DNA of 64,000 nt from Alloiococcus otitis ATCC 51267 (GTDB taxonomy: Bacteria; Bacillota; Bacilli; Lactobacillales; Carnobacteriaceae_A): the NCBI RefSeq assembly GCF_000315445.1, contig NZ_JH992957.1, positions 381,675-445,674 on the forward strand, given 5' to 3'. Under the pieces are notes generated by a model, which did no database searches, was not told where the DNA came from, and was given only the letters and a program-made list of their open reading frames with translations. Positions 55,239 to 63,345 of this stretch are shown piece by piece. Every line of letters begins with the position of its first letter. Position 1 is the first letter of the stretch. Both the position numbers and the translations under genes were made by a program.

Positions 55239-55372
55239 CTAAAATCAAGTAAGCCTAGATACAGCTGATCAACTCGATTGACCTGTATCTATGCGTTTAT
55301 AGAGCAAAAACCGCATAGATCGGATAAGTCTGTGCGGTTTTTCACAACCGTAGTCAACTACGGTTGTTTTTT
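55222..55372 (+). promoter_or_regulatory. Multi-state attenuator with two tandem terminators controlling trpXYZ
   Basis: Pairings read from sequence: 1:2 = 55222-55240 with 55248-55267 (~18 bp, bulges); 2:3 = 55256-55264 with 55283-55291, plus inner TCAA/TTGA; 3:4 = ATCTATGCG 55287-55295 with CGCATAGAT 55312-55320; 4:5 = terminator 1, AAAAACCGCA 55306-55315 with TGCGGTTTTT 55333-55342; 5:6 = 55333-55339 with 55346-55352; 6:7 = terminator 2, ACAACCGTAG 55344-55353 with CTACGGTTGT 55358-55367, then a T-run. States {1:2, 3:4, 5:6} and {2:3, 4:5, 6:7} are mutually exclusive. There is no room for a promoter between terminator 2 and trpX. Confidence 0.82.
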
Positions 55373-55406
55373 ATTTTAAACTAATTTTTAATTAGGAGGG
55401 AAAAGA

Positions 55407-56399
55407 TTGAAAAAATTACTTGCCACCATTGCGGTCCTCATTGCCATTGTTTCCTATTACACGGTTTCCTACCAGGATCCAGAACAAGGTCAGGCTAGCC
55501 TAGACCAAGAAGTGAGTGTTGGCATCCTACAATTGGTCAGCCACCCATCCCTGGATGAAATCCAACAAGGCATCCAAGATAGCTTTGAAGAAGATGGCAG
55601 CCAAGTCGAAATTGACCTGCAAAATGCCCAGGGGGACCAAAACAACCTTAATACCATGTCCCAACGATTTGTTTACCAAGAGGCAGATCTGATGATTGGA
55701 ATTGCCACCCCAGCTGTCCAGGCCTTGGCTAATGCAAGCTCAGATATTCCCATTATCATGGCTGGTGTCACCGATCCAATCGAAGCTGGCTTAATGAAAG
55801 ACTTAAATCAACCGGGTAGAAATATTAGTGGGGTGAGAGACCTAACCCCCTACCAGGACCAAATCGACCTTATCCAAACCATCCTACCAGACTTGTCAAG
55901 CTTGGGGATTATTTACTCCAGTGGTGAGGTTAATTCAGCCAAGCAAAGTCAAGCCGCAAAAGACTATGCCCAGTCCCTTGGTATGGAGGTCAAGGAAGCG
56001 ACTATTTCTTCGCCAAATGACCTCATCCAAGTAGCTGCCCAATTATGCCAGGAAGTGGAGGCTATCTGGGTGGGAACGGACAATAATATTGCTTCTGCCT
56101 TTCCCAGCCTGGTCGAAGTGGCTAACGACAACCAGGTTCCCATCTTCCCAGCAGTTTATGAAATGGTGGCAAGTGGGGGACTAGCAACCCGGGGACTGAG
56201 CCAGTATCAAATCGGACGGTTGAGCGGGCAAATGGCCTTGGAAGTTTTAGCTGGAGCAGACATTGCTAATCTTCCTGTCCAAGATCCTACAGAGACAGAA
56301 CTCGTGGTTAACCCTGACCAGGCCGATCGCTTAGGCTTGACCATCCCGTCTGAAATCCTAGAAGAAGCAGACATCCTAATAGAGGGAGGTCAAGAATGA
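55407..56399 (+). CDS. trpX: Tryptophan ABC transporter substrate-binding protein TrpX
   Basis: A 330-residue extracytoplasmic binding protein of the COG2984 family. An N-terminal hydrophobic segment (residues ~4-20) lacks a lipobox cysteine, so it is a signal peptide or membrane anchor. Matches to streptococcal TrpX include VGILQLVSHPSLDEIQQGIQ, ADLMIGIATPAVQALAN, PIIMAGVTDPIEAGL and EAIWVGTDNNIASAFPSLVE. The ATPase and permease genes overlap downstream. Tryptophan as substrate follows from the family and is supported by the Trp codon in the leader peptide. The start is TTG at 55407, following AGGAGGG. Confidence 0.9.
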   Translation: MKKLLATIAVLIAIVSYYTVSYQDPEQGQASLDQEVSVGILQLVSHPSLDEIQQGIQDSFEEDGSQVEIDLQNAQGDQNNLNTMSQRFVYQEADLMIGIATPAVQALANASSDIPIIMAGVTDPIEAGLMKDLNQPGRNISGVRDLTPYQDQIDLIQTILPDLSSLGIIYSSGEVNSAKQSQAAKDYAQSLGMEVKEATISSPNDLIQVAAQLCQEVEAIWVGTDNNIASAFPSLVEVANDNQVPIFPAVYEMVASGGLATRGLSQYQIGRLSGQMALEVLAGADIANLPVQDPTETELVVNPDQADRLGLTIPSEILEEADILIEGGQE

Positions 56400-57295
56400 A
56401 CTTAATCATTGTTTCCATAGCGGAAGGGTTATTATGGGCCGTCATGGCTATCGGGATTTTCCTTTCTTTCCGTATCCTACAAATAGCCGACTTGACCATT
56501 GAAGGAGCCTTTCCCTTAGGGGCAGCTGTTTCTGCTGCCATGATTGCAAGCGGGTTTAACCCACTCCTAGCTACCCTTATGGGATTTGTAGCTGGTATGC
56601 TGGCTGGTTTGGTGACTGGTCTTTTAATTAATAAGTTAAACATTCCAACCCTCCTAGCCGGTATCTTGACCATGACGGGCCTTTACTCCATAAACTTACG
56701 GATTATGGGCCAGGCCAATATCAGTTTACTCAACCAAGACCGGTTTACCCAAATCTTAGACAAGGTCTTTAACCTTCCTAGCCAAACCAACCTAATCCTC
56801 CTAGCCAGCTTGATTTTGACTGTCATTGTTGCTGGCTTACACCTCTTTTTTAAAACTGACCTCGGACAAGCCTTAATTGCTACAGGGGATAATGAGCGTA
56901 TGGCGGCTTCCATGGGGGTCAAGATCCAACAAATGAAAATTTTAGCCCTTATGTTGTCCAATGGCTTTGTGGCCTTGTCTGGGTCCTTAATTGCCCAAAA
57001 TAACGGTTACGCTGATATCAGCATGGGGATTGGGACCATTGTCATTGGACTGGCCTCCTTGATGCTGGCTGAAGTGATTTATGCCAATGTCTCGCTAGGG
57101 GTCCGGCTCACTTCCTTGGCCGTGGGGTCGATTATCTACCGGCTCCTCATTTCCCTGGCCCTATCCTTGGGGCTCCAGCCCAACGACTTAAAACTGGTCT
57201 CGGCAATCTTATTGGCACTTGTCATCGCCTTGCCACATTTTTTCAAGCATTACCAATCCAATTTAAAAGCCATGAAGGAGGGAGACAATGACTGA
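56396..57295 (+). CDS. trpY: Tryptophan ABC transporter permease TrpY
   Basis: A 299-residue membrane permease (COG4120, branched-chain amino acid-type fold) with about eight to nine hydrophobic segments. Family blocks: SFRILQIADLTIEGAFPLGA, NIPTLLAGILTMTGLYSINL and ATGDNERMAASMGVK, the cytoplasmic ATPase-contact loop. It overlaps trpX by four bases and trpZ by eight bases, so the three are translated as one unit. Confidence 0.9.
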   Translation: MNLIIVSIAEGLLWAVMAIGIFLSFRILQIADLTIEGAFPLGAAVSAAMIASGFNPLLATLMGFVAGMLAGLVTGLLINKLNIPTLLAGILTMTGLYSINLRIMGQANISLLNQDRFTQILDKVFNLPSQTNLILLASLILTVIVAGLHLFFKTDLGQALIATGDNERMAASMGVKIQQMKILALMLSNGFVALSGSLIAQNNGYADISMGIGTIVIGLASLMLAEVIYANVSLGVRLTSLAVGSIIYRLLISLALSLGLQPNDLKLVSAILLALVIALPHFFKHYQSNLKAMKEGDND

Positions 57296-58097
57296 GCGAT
57301 TACTCCACTTATCCAATATTAAAAAGACCTTTAACCCTGGTACCCTTGATGAAAAACAAGTCCTGAAAGGCTTAAACTTAACCATTCACAAGGGGGATTT
57401 CATCAGTGTCATTGGGGGCAATGGGGCAGGCAAGTCTACCTTACTCAATGTTATTTCGGGAGCTACTAAGCCTGATTCAGGCCAGATTCAAATGGAGGGA
57501 AAAGATATCACTCGGACGGGGGAGGTTAACCGGGCCAAAGACATTGCCCGGGTCTTTCAAAACCCAAGTTTGGGGACTGCCCCAAGGATGACTATCGCTG
57601 AAAACCTGGCTATTGCCATGAAGAGAGGGGAAAGACGGCTTTTCGGCCGGTCCTTAACCAGTACAAACAAGGCCTACTTTAAAAAACTCTTAGCCAGTCT
57701 GGACCTTGGCTTAGAAGACCGGCTGGATGACAGCTTAGACCTGCTGTCAGGCGGTCAGCGTCAGTCTATCTCCCTCTTGATGGCCACCATTAAAAAGCCT
57801 AAGCTCCTCCTCTTAGATGAGCATACCTCTGCTTTAGACCCTAAAGCTGCTGGTAAGGTGATGGCCCTGACAGACCAAGCCATTAAAGAAGACCAAATCA
57901 CCAGCCTTATGATCACCCACAATATGAGACAGGCAATTGATTACGGCAACCGGCTCATTATGCTCCACCAAGGACAAATTATCTTGGACATGAAAGGACA
58001 AGCCAAGGATGAACTAACAGTTGACAAGGTTTTGGACCTCTTCCAAAACCAGACCCTGGACCAAGAAGTGACCGATTCCCTTTTCTTGTCCGATTAA
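57288..58097 (+). CDS. trpZ: Tryptophan ABC transporter ATP-binding protein TrpZ
   Basis: A 269-residue ATPase subunit (COG1101). Walker [14 protein letters not shown]-loop VFQNPSLGTAPRMTIAEN, signature LLSGGQRQSISL, Walker B LLLLDEHTSALDP and H-loop MITHNMRQAI are present; the EH in place of EP after Walker B is common in this family. It is the third gene of trpXYZ. No clear terminator follows; the next gene has its own promoter. Confidence 0.92.
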   Translation: MTERLLHLSNIKKTFNPGTLDEKQVLKGLNLTIHKGDFISVIGGNGAGKSTLLNVISGATKPDSGQIQMEGKDITRTGEVNRAKDIARVFQNPSLGTAPRMTIAENLAIAMKRGERRLFGRSLTSTNKAYFKKLLASLDLGLEDRLDDSLDLLSGGQRQSISLLMATIKKPKLLLLDEHTSALDPKAAGKVMALTDQAIKEDQITSLMITHNMRQAIDYGNRLIMLHQGQIILDMKGQAKDELTVDKVLDLFQNQTLDQEVTDSLFLSD

Positions 58098-58102
58098 GAT
58101 TG

Positions 58103-58131
58103 TTTCAAAAGAGGGCTTTCTATGGTATATT
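58103..58131 (+). promoter_or_regulatory. Promoter of the orphan gene at 58160
   Basis: TTTCAA (58103-58108), 17-bp spacer, TATATT (58126-58131). Confidence 0.5.
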
Positions 58132-58159
58132 AGGCAAAAGCAAGGAAAGTTGGGTTAAG

Positions 58160-58600
58160 ATGTCAAATACTTACTATACAATTTACTGGATTAACAAGCG
58201 TGATGATGTCAGAAAAGAGCATGGGACCTACAAGAGTGAAGACGAGGCCAAGGAAGCCATCTTGACCTGGTGGGAAATTAACCAGGAAGATTATGACTAT
58301 GAAATTTACCGAACCAATACTGGGGCCCTAGAAGTCAAATACATCGATGACTATTCCTTCTACCGGATTGAAGCGGTACAAAGTGACCAAAAGCTGCCTT
58401 CCAAATCTTACAAACTCTACAAGCATGACCAAATCCTAGCCAAACGAAAGGCCCTTGATTTAGATGACAACCAATACCTCTTTGACCAATTAGCCGAACC
58501 TTACCGGGACCGGCTGATCATGGCCATGGCCAGTCCCAAAGTCGCCCGGAGCTTGGTTTACAACCAAGAAGGTCAACCCCTCTTCCAAATTGATGACTAA
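58160..58600 (+). CDS. Unrecognised soluble protein
   Basis: 146 residues, no signal peptide or membrane segment, rich in Tyr, Asp, Glu and Lys. The N-terminal half, YYTIYWINKRDDVRKEHGTY with SEDEAKEAILTWWEIN and YEIYRTNTGALEVKYID, looks like a small alpha/beta domain; the C-terminal half contains AKRKALDLDDNQYLFDQLAE. I do not recognise the family. ATG 58160 is preferred over an upstream in-frame start at 58100, which lies before the predicted promoter's -10 box. It has its own promoter and terminator. Confidence 0.6.
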   Translation: MSNTYYTIYWINKRDDVRKEHGTYKSEDEAKEAILTWWEINQEDYDYEIYRTNTGALEVKYIDDYSFYRIEAVQSDQKLPSKSYKLYKHDQILAKRKALDLDDNQYLFDQLAEPYRDRLIMAMASPKVARSLVYNQEGQPLFQIDD

Positions 58601-58627
58601 GCTTTAAACCCTATAGATGATTAAGCC

Positions 58628-58656
58628 AAGGCCCTTGCCATTTACAAGGGCCTTTT
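58628..58656 (+). terminator. Terminator after the orphan gene
   Basis: AAGGCCCTTG (58628-58637) pairs perfectly with CAAGGGCCTT (58645-58654), followed by TTCTC. Confidence 0.85.
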
Positions 58657-58798
58657 CTCATCCACTTTTTTATAGGTTTAGCTAGGACCTAGTTGAGGCC
58701 TTTCAGTATAGGTTTTGTAGTCACTAGTTAAGTTTTTAGCAATTTTCAGTTATAATGGTTATAGTGGAAATGATGACTAGTGAAGAGGAGTGACCATT

Positions 58799-59617
58799 TT
58801 GGATGAGATTTCGCAAGACCTAATCGAAAGCTGTATCGAAACAGTTCGGCAAGACCACCCCATAGTAGGGGCAGTGACCGGCGTTTTAGCCAATGATTTT
58901 GTGGCTAGAAGTCAAAATGCAATTGGTGCTGGCTCGGCAATCGTGAATATGCCTGACGAGGCAGAAGCTATGATCGACAAGACGGATGCTTTTTATATTA
59001 ACGTTGGGACCATCCTGCCGATATTTGAAGATACCATCCCCCAAGCTGGTCGCATACTAGCCAAAAGTGGCAAAACCTGGCTCCTAGACCCTGTAGGTAT
59101 TGGCTTAGGATCTTTAAGAACGCGACTATTGCGACAATTTAAAGGCTACCAGCCTACCATCATCAAGGGGAGACCAGCTGAAATTCTTTCCTTGGCTAAC
59201 TTATGGTCCTGTGACGGTGGCCGGCCTAGTGACAGTTTAAGTCCCCAACCCCCTGCTGAAGAAGCCTTAGCAGCAGGAGTGGCCATTGCTGACCATACGG
59301 GAGGGGTGGTGGTTATCATTGGCGAAAAAACCCTCATAGCAAGCCCCGACCAAGTTTACTGTGTAGAACGCAAGGCCCATTACCTGGATAAATTAACCGG
59401 TATCCACTCCATTTTAGGGGGCCTCATCTCAGCCTATGCCGGGGTAGAAGACCCCCTCCCAGCTGCCTTGGTAGCTTGCTTGGTCTTGGAAGAAGCCGGC
59501 AACCAGGCTGAGCAAGTGTCTGACGGTATTGGGACCTTCGAACTCAAATTAATTGATGCCCTAGAAAAAATTGACCCCAAAGCGGTTAGCCAATACCCAT
59601 TCACCCTAAAAGATTAA
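58799..59617 (+). CDS. ThiM-like kinase (hydroxyethylthiazole kinase family), divergent
   Basis: About 272 residues with the ThiM ribokinase-like fold. Hydroxyethylthiazole kinases salvage the thiazole half of thiamin. Recognisable blocks: HPIVGAVTGVLANDFVARS (usually P..H.iTN.V..N), FYINVGTI, LLDPVGIGLGSLRTRLL and IIKGRPAEIL (usually RGN.sEI). The catalytic loop normally TGtGC reads TGIHSILGG, so the Cys is replaced. No thiamin genes or TPP riboswitch are nearby. It may have another substrate. TTG 58799 follows GAGGAG at eight bases; the GTG at 58790 overlaps it. TATAAT at 58751-58756 is the likely -10. Confidence 0.68.
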   Translation: MDEISQDLIESCIETVRQDHPIVGAVTGVLANDFVARSQNAIGAGSAIVNMPDEAEAMIDKTDAFYINVGTILPIFEDTIPQAGRILAKSGKTWLLDPVGIGLGSLRTRLLRQFKGYQPTIIKGRPAEILSLANLWSCDGGRPSDSLSPQPPAEEALAAGVAIADHTGGVVVIIGEKTLIASPDQVYCVERKAHYLDKLTGIHSILGGLISAYAGVEDPLPAALVACLVLEEAGNQAEQVSDGIGTFELKLIDALEKIDPKAVSQYPFTLKD

Positions 59618-59620
59618 GTT

Positions 59621-59652
59621 AAAAGGACAGCCTACTGGGACTGTCCTTTTTT
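59621..59652 (+). terminator. Terminator after the ThiM-like gene
   Basis: AAAAGGACAG and CTGTCCTTTT form a 10-bp stem with a ten-base loop, followed by T residues. Confidence 0.88.
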
Positions 59653-59742
59653 GATCCTAGTCTAAATACTCGTTTTATCCTGGATTTTTTGTTAAAATTT
59701 TTATAATAGATTGATTCAAACCAGGATGCAAAGGATGATTAG

Positions 59743-60588
59743 ATGAAAACGGCTTTAGTAATGGAAGGTGGGGGCATGCGTGGCTTGTACACAGCTGCCA
59801 TTTTAGATTATTTTATTGGGACGGGTATTGAGTTTGATGCCTTATTTACGGTATCGGCTAGTGCCTTATTTGGGATTAACTTACTGTCCAAAGACCAATA
59901 CCGGACCATCCGATACAACTTAAATTACGTTAATGACAAACGTTTTGTTAGCTTAAAAAACTTGATCAAGACAGGGAATATGGTGGACGAAAACTATGCC
60001 TTCCATGTCTTGCCCTTAGAATTAGACCCCTTTGACAATGAAAAATTCAAGCAAGCTGAGTCAGATTTTTATGTCACAGTCACCAACCTAGAAACAGGTT
60101 TAGCTGAACACTTCAAGGTCCAGGATGCCCACCAGGATGTGGAAGTTTTCCGGGCCTCTTCTTCCTTGCCCTTCGTTTCCCAACCGGTGGAAATCGACGG
60201 TCAGCATTATTTAGATGGGGGAGTGGCGGACTCCATTCCTTACCAAAAGGCAATGGACTTGGGTTATGACAAGATTGTGATTGTCTTGACCCAACCCTTA
60301 GACTACCGCAAGTCTAAGACCAACCCCTTACTGATTGACTTGGCTTACCGCAATTATCCTGAATTTGCCGACCGCTTAAAAAACCGTTACTTGGAATACA
60401 ACCAGACTCTGGATGAGGTCAAGGCTTTAGAGGACCAAGGAGAGGTCTTTGTTATCAGACCTTCTAGGGACTTAAATATCTCCCGGATGGAAAAAGACCC
60501 CCAACGATATATTTATGCTTATAAAACCGGCCTCAAAGATATCCAGGCCAACTATCCCGATATGATTGACTACCTGAAAAAAGATTAA
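59743..60588 (+). CDS. Patatin-like phospholipase with an altered nucleophile elbow
   Basis: A 281-residue cytoplasmic patatin-family protein, presumed acyl hydrolase with a Ser-Asp dyad. The oxyanion hole MEGGGMRGLYTAA is at the N-terminus and the catalytic Asp lies in YLDGGVADSIP (Asp158). The nucleophile motif, normally GxSxG, reads TVSAS (residues 36-40): the Ser is kept but both glycines are replaced. The following ALFGINLLSKDQ parallels the ALNG..Y-S-Q of relatives, so alignment is sound. Activity is therefore uncertain. Flanked by terminators, it is monocistronic. Confidence 0.8.
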   Translation: MKTALVMEGGGMRGLYTAAILDYFIGTGIEFDALFTVSASALFGINLLSKDQYRTIRYNLNYVNDKRFVSLKNLIKTGNMVDENYAFHVLPLELDPFDNEKFKQAESDFYVTVTNLETGLAEHFKVQDAHQDVEVFRASSSLPFVSQPVEIDGQHYLDGGVADSIPYQKAMDLGYDKIVIVLTQPLDYRKSKTNPLLIDLAYRNYPEFADRLKNRYLEYNQTLDEVKALEDQGEVFVIRPSRDLNISRMEKDPQRYIYAYKTGLKDIQANYPDMIDYLKKD

Positions 60589-60630
60589 TGGTAGGTTTAA
60601 AGTCAACTGACACAAACCAAAGAATATCAA

Positions 60631-60659
60631 AGTCTCCAGCTAGCATGTGGGGGCTTTTT
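60631..60659 (+). terminator. Terminator after the patatin gene
   Basis: AGTCTCC (60631-60637) can pair with GGGGGCT (60649-60655), two wobble pairs, followed by TTTTT. Confidence 0.6.
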
Positions 60660-60703
60660 ACTTGCTAACTTTATTCGAACCAATTAACAAAAAACTTGAT
60701 TTG

Positions 60704-60731
60704 TTGACACCATGAAAAATTGTTATACTAT
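60704..60731 (+). promoter_or_regulatory. Promoter of the ABC exporter
   Basis: Consensus TTGACA (60704-60709), 16-bp spacer, TACTAT (60726-60731). Confidence 0.7.
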
Positions 60732-60761
60732 TGTGGTAATGTTTTGCAAAGGGGATTTTTT

Positions 60762-62495
60762 ATGTTGTCAACATTGGACTTAATCAAAGTGATTAAACCG
60801 TATTTTTCAAAATATAAACATATCTTAGTTTATGACTTGATATTTGCACTCTTAACCACCCTGGCTGGCTTTATCCTGCCCCTTGTCTTGCGACAACTCA
60901 CCAATTACGGAGCCAGTGGTAGCTTAACTGGTAGTATAATAGCCAGCCTGTCCTTAATCTTTATCGTTTTAAAAGTCGTTGAAGTAATTGCCCGCTACTA
61001 CATGACCAATGTTGGCCACCGGATGGGTGCTTTGATTGAAACCGATATGCGGCGCGACCTCTTTGACCACCTCATGGCCTTGGACAATGACTACTACAAT
61101 GAAAACCGGGTAGGGGAGTTAATGTCCAAAGTGACCAATGACCTGTTTGACATTACCGAATTCAGCCACCACGCCCCCGAAGAATACCTGATTTTTGCGG
61201 TCCAAACCGTGGTTTCCTTTATTATTTTAGGCATTATCAACCTACCTTTGACCTTGGTGATCTTTATCATGCTGCCCTTGATGTTTGTCGTCTCCCGTAA
61301 GTTCCGGCAAAAAATGGGTCATGAGCAGATGAACCAACGCCGGCAGATTGGGAAATTAAATTCTGGGATTGAAGATTCCTTGTCTGGTATCAATGTGGTC
61401 AAAAGTTTTGCCAATGAAGATCAGGAAATTAATAAGTTTAAAACAGGTAATGAGGACTTTTACTACATTAAGAAAAAATACTATATCTCCATGGCCGGTT
61501 TTATGACCGTTACTTCCGCCTTTGAAGGGGTTATGTATATTATCGTCTTGGTCATGGGAGGTGTCTTGATCTTAAATGGGTCCATGCTGGCTTCTGACAT
61601 GATTGTCTTTATTATGTACATCAATATGCTGATTACCAGTTTGAAGCGGATCATCCAGTTTACCGAAAACTTCCAAAAGGGGTTAACCGGTATCCAACGC
61701 TTCCATGAAGTGATGACTGCTAAACCACGGGTTATCGATTCCTCCCATCCGATTGAATTGGAAGATGTGGCTGGAAGAATTGAAGCCCGCCACCTAGTTT
61801 TTGACTACCACAATGGGGAGAGGGTCTTGGATGACATCAACTTTACCATTGAACCCGGCCAGCAAGTGGCCTTTGTAGGACCATCCGGGGCAGGCAAGTC
61901 CACTTTAATCAACCTAATCCCCCGTTTTTATGATTTAACGTCAGGAGAAATCCTCGTTGACGGCCACAATATCCAAGACATCAGCCTCTTTTCTTTAAGA
62001 GACCATATCGGGATTGTCCAACAAGATGTCTACCTCTTCGCTGGAACCATAGCGGATAATATCCGGTATGGGAAGTTGGATGCTAGCGATGCGGAAATCC
62101 GCCAGGCTGCCGACCTTGCTGGGGCTACTGGCTTTATCCGTGAACTACCAGAAGGCTTCAACACCAATATTGGGGAAAGAGGGGCCCGGCTATCAGGCGG
62201 ACAAAAACAAAGAATTTCCATTGCCCGGGTCTTCTTAAAAAACCCACCTATCTTAATCCTAGATGAAGCGACTTCTGCCTTAGACAACCAAAGTGAGTTA
62301 GTTGTGCAAGAATCCTTGGATAAATTAGCCCAAGGACGGACCACCATCACTATTGCCCACCGCTTGACAACGGTTGAGGATTCAGACCTAATCTACGTTT
62401 TAACCGACGATGGCATTATCGAACAAGGTAGCCACCAAGACCTGATGGATCAAAAAGGTTACTACTATAGACTTTACTCCAGAAGTTTAGACTAG
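60762..62495 (+). CDS. ABC exporter, fused permease and ATPase (MsbA/LmrA type)
   Basis: A 577-residue half-transporter. The N-terminal ~320 residues hold six membrane segments; the C-terminal nucleotide-binding domain has GPSGAGKSTLINLIPRFYD (Walker A), QQDVYLFAGTIADNI (Q-loop), LSGGQKQRISIAR (signature) and ILILDEATSALD (Walker B). It probably exports lipids, drugs or peptides as a homodimer. ATG 60762 follows AAAGGGG; an in-frame start at 60720 overlaps the promoter. It precedes the barnase-barstar pair by 45 bp on the same strand, but a link in function is unproven. Confidence 0.92.
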   Translation: MLSTLDLIKVIKPYFSKYKHILVYDLIFALLTTLAGFILPLVLRQLTNYGASGSLTGSIIASLSLIFIVLKVVEVIARYYMTNVGHRMGALIETDMRRDLFDHLMALDNDYYNENRVGELMSKVTNDLFDITEFSHHAPEEYLIFAVQTVVSFIILGIINLPLTLVIFIMLPLMFVVSRKFRQKMGHEQMNQRRQIGKLNSGIEDSLSGINVVKSFANEDQEINKFKTGNEDFYYIKKKYYISMAGFMTVTSAFEGVMYIIVLVMGGVLILNGSMLASDMIVFIMYINMLITSLKRIIQFTENFQKGLTGIQRFHEVMTAKPRVIDSSHPIELEDVAGRIEARHLVFDYHNGERVLDDINFTIEPGQQVAFVGPSGAGKSTLINLIPRFYDLTSGEILVDGHNIQDISLFSLRDHIGIVQQDVYLFAGTIADNIRYGKLDASDAEIRQAADLAGATGFIRELPEGFNTNIGERGARLSGGQKQRISIARVFLKNPPILILDEATSALDNQSELVVQESLDKLAQGRTTITIAHRLTTVEDSDLIYVLTDDGIIEQGSHQDLMDQKGYYYRLYSRSLD

Positions 62496-62540
62496 ACTTC
62501 AGTTAAATTATGCTAAAAGCATCATAGAGAGAGGCAAGTC

Positions 62541-63071
62541 ATGACCAAAAAACAAAAACAAGTCCTGTCTGCCCTAGCTGCCCTAATCCTGGGCTTGCTT
62601 GGCCTGTTTGGGATAGACCTAGTCGGTGAAGAAGCTAGTCAGGGTAGTGACCAAGCTGCAAGCCAACAAACTTGGAAGGATGAAGAAGGTCAGGCTGAAG
62701 TAGGAGCATTAGACCCAAACGGCCACTACACTGACAAGCAAAATGTGGTGGACTTTATCGATAACTTTCAGCAATTGCCAGATAATTACCTGACCAAGGA
62801 AGAAGCCCGTAACTTAGGTTGGGTACCTAGTGAAGGCAATTTAGATGAAGTGGCCCCCGGCATGTCCATAGGAGGCGACGTCTTTGGCAACTTTGAGGGG
62901 AACTTACCGGATGAGCCTGGCCGGCAATATTATGAGGCAGATATCAATTATGATGGAGGCTTTCGCAATGCTGAACGCCTAGTCTTCTCAGATGACGGCT
63001 TGTATTTTTACACTGACGACCATTACGATAACTTTGAAGAAGTCCAACCCAGCCAAGCTAAGGGGGTTTAG
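62541..63071 (+). CDS. Secreted or membrane-anchored barnase-family ribonuclease
   Basis: 176 residues. An N-terminal hydrophobic segment (LSALAALILGLLGLFGIDLV) is followed by an acidic Gln-rich linker, then a barnase domain from about residue 68. Aligned with barnase, the key residues are Lys86 (in YLTKEEARNLGW), Glu132 (YEADINY), Arg142 and Arg146 (FRNAER) and His161 (TDDHY), all present, so it should cleave RNA. It would act outside the producing cell. The stop codon directly abuts the ATG of the barstar gene. The ATG follows GAGAGAGG. Confidence 0.9.
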   Translation: MTKKQKQVLSALAALILGLLGLFGIDLVGEEASQGSDQAASQQTWKDEEGQAEVGALDPNGHYTDKQNVVDFIDNFQQLPDNYLTKEEARNLGWVPSEGNLDEVAPGMSIGGDVFGNFEGNLPDEPGRQYYEADINYDGGFRNAERLVFSDDGLYFYTDDHYDNFEEVQPSQAKGV

Positions 63072-63335
63072 ATGGATATAGTGACCATTCATTGCCGAGA
63101 CTTAATCCAAGCCGGCCAAGACCTTAATTACCTGAAAGACCGTTTAGACTTAACTAACTGTTCAGGCAACAACCTGGATGCCCTGTGGGACTGCCTCAGT
63201 GAAAAAGAAGATGACTGTCTAGTTATCTTAAGGCAAAGCAGGCTATTAAAAGAATCGAGTCGAGGACTAAAGCTACAAAGATTTTTCCAGAGCCTGGATC
63301 AGAATTTAACTTGTTATAAAATAATATATAAATAA
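63072..63335 (+). CDS. Barstar-family ribonuclease inhibitor
   Basis: An 87-residue cytoplasmic protein with the barstar core NNLDALWDCL; the two aspartates of this helix are those that plug the barnase active site. The order of strand (DIVTIHCRDLI), helix (LDLTNCSGNNLDALWDCL) and C-terminal helix (GLKLQRFFQSLDQ) then strand (CYKIIY) fits. It protects the producer from the nuclease encoded immediately upstream and is translated from the same transcript with no gap. The acidic residue corresponding to barstar Glu76 is not evident. Confidence 0.85.
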   Translation: MDIVTIHCRDLIQAGQDLNYLKDRLDLTNCSGNNLDALWDCLSEKEDDCLVILRQSRLLKESSRGLKLQRFFQSLDQNLTCYKIIYK

Positions 63336-63345
63336 TGAAATTTAT

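Noticed and set aside
55161-55372. T-box leader for trpXYZ
   Set aside because: There is no T-box sequence such as the AGGGTGGAACCGCG found before glyQ; the leader peptide and segment pairings explain the region better.
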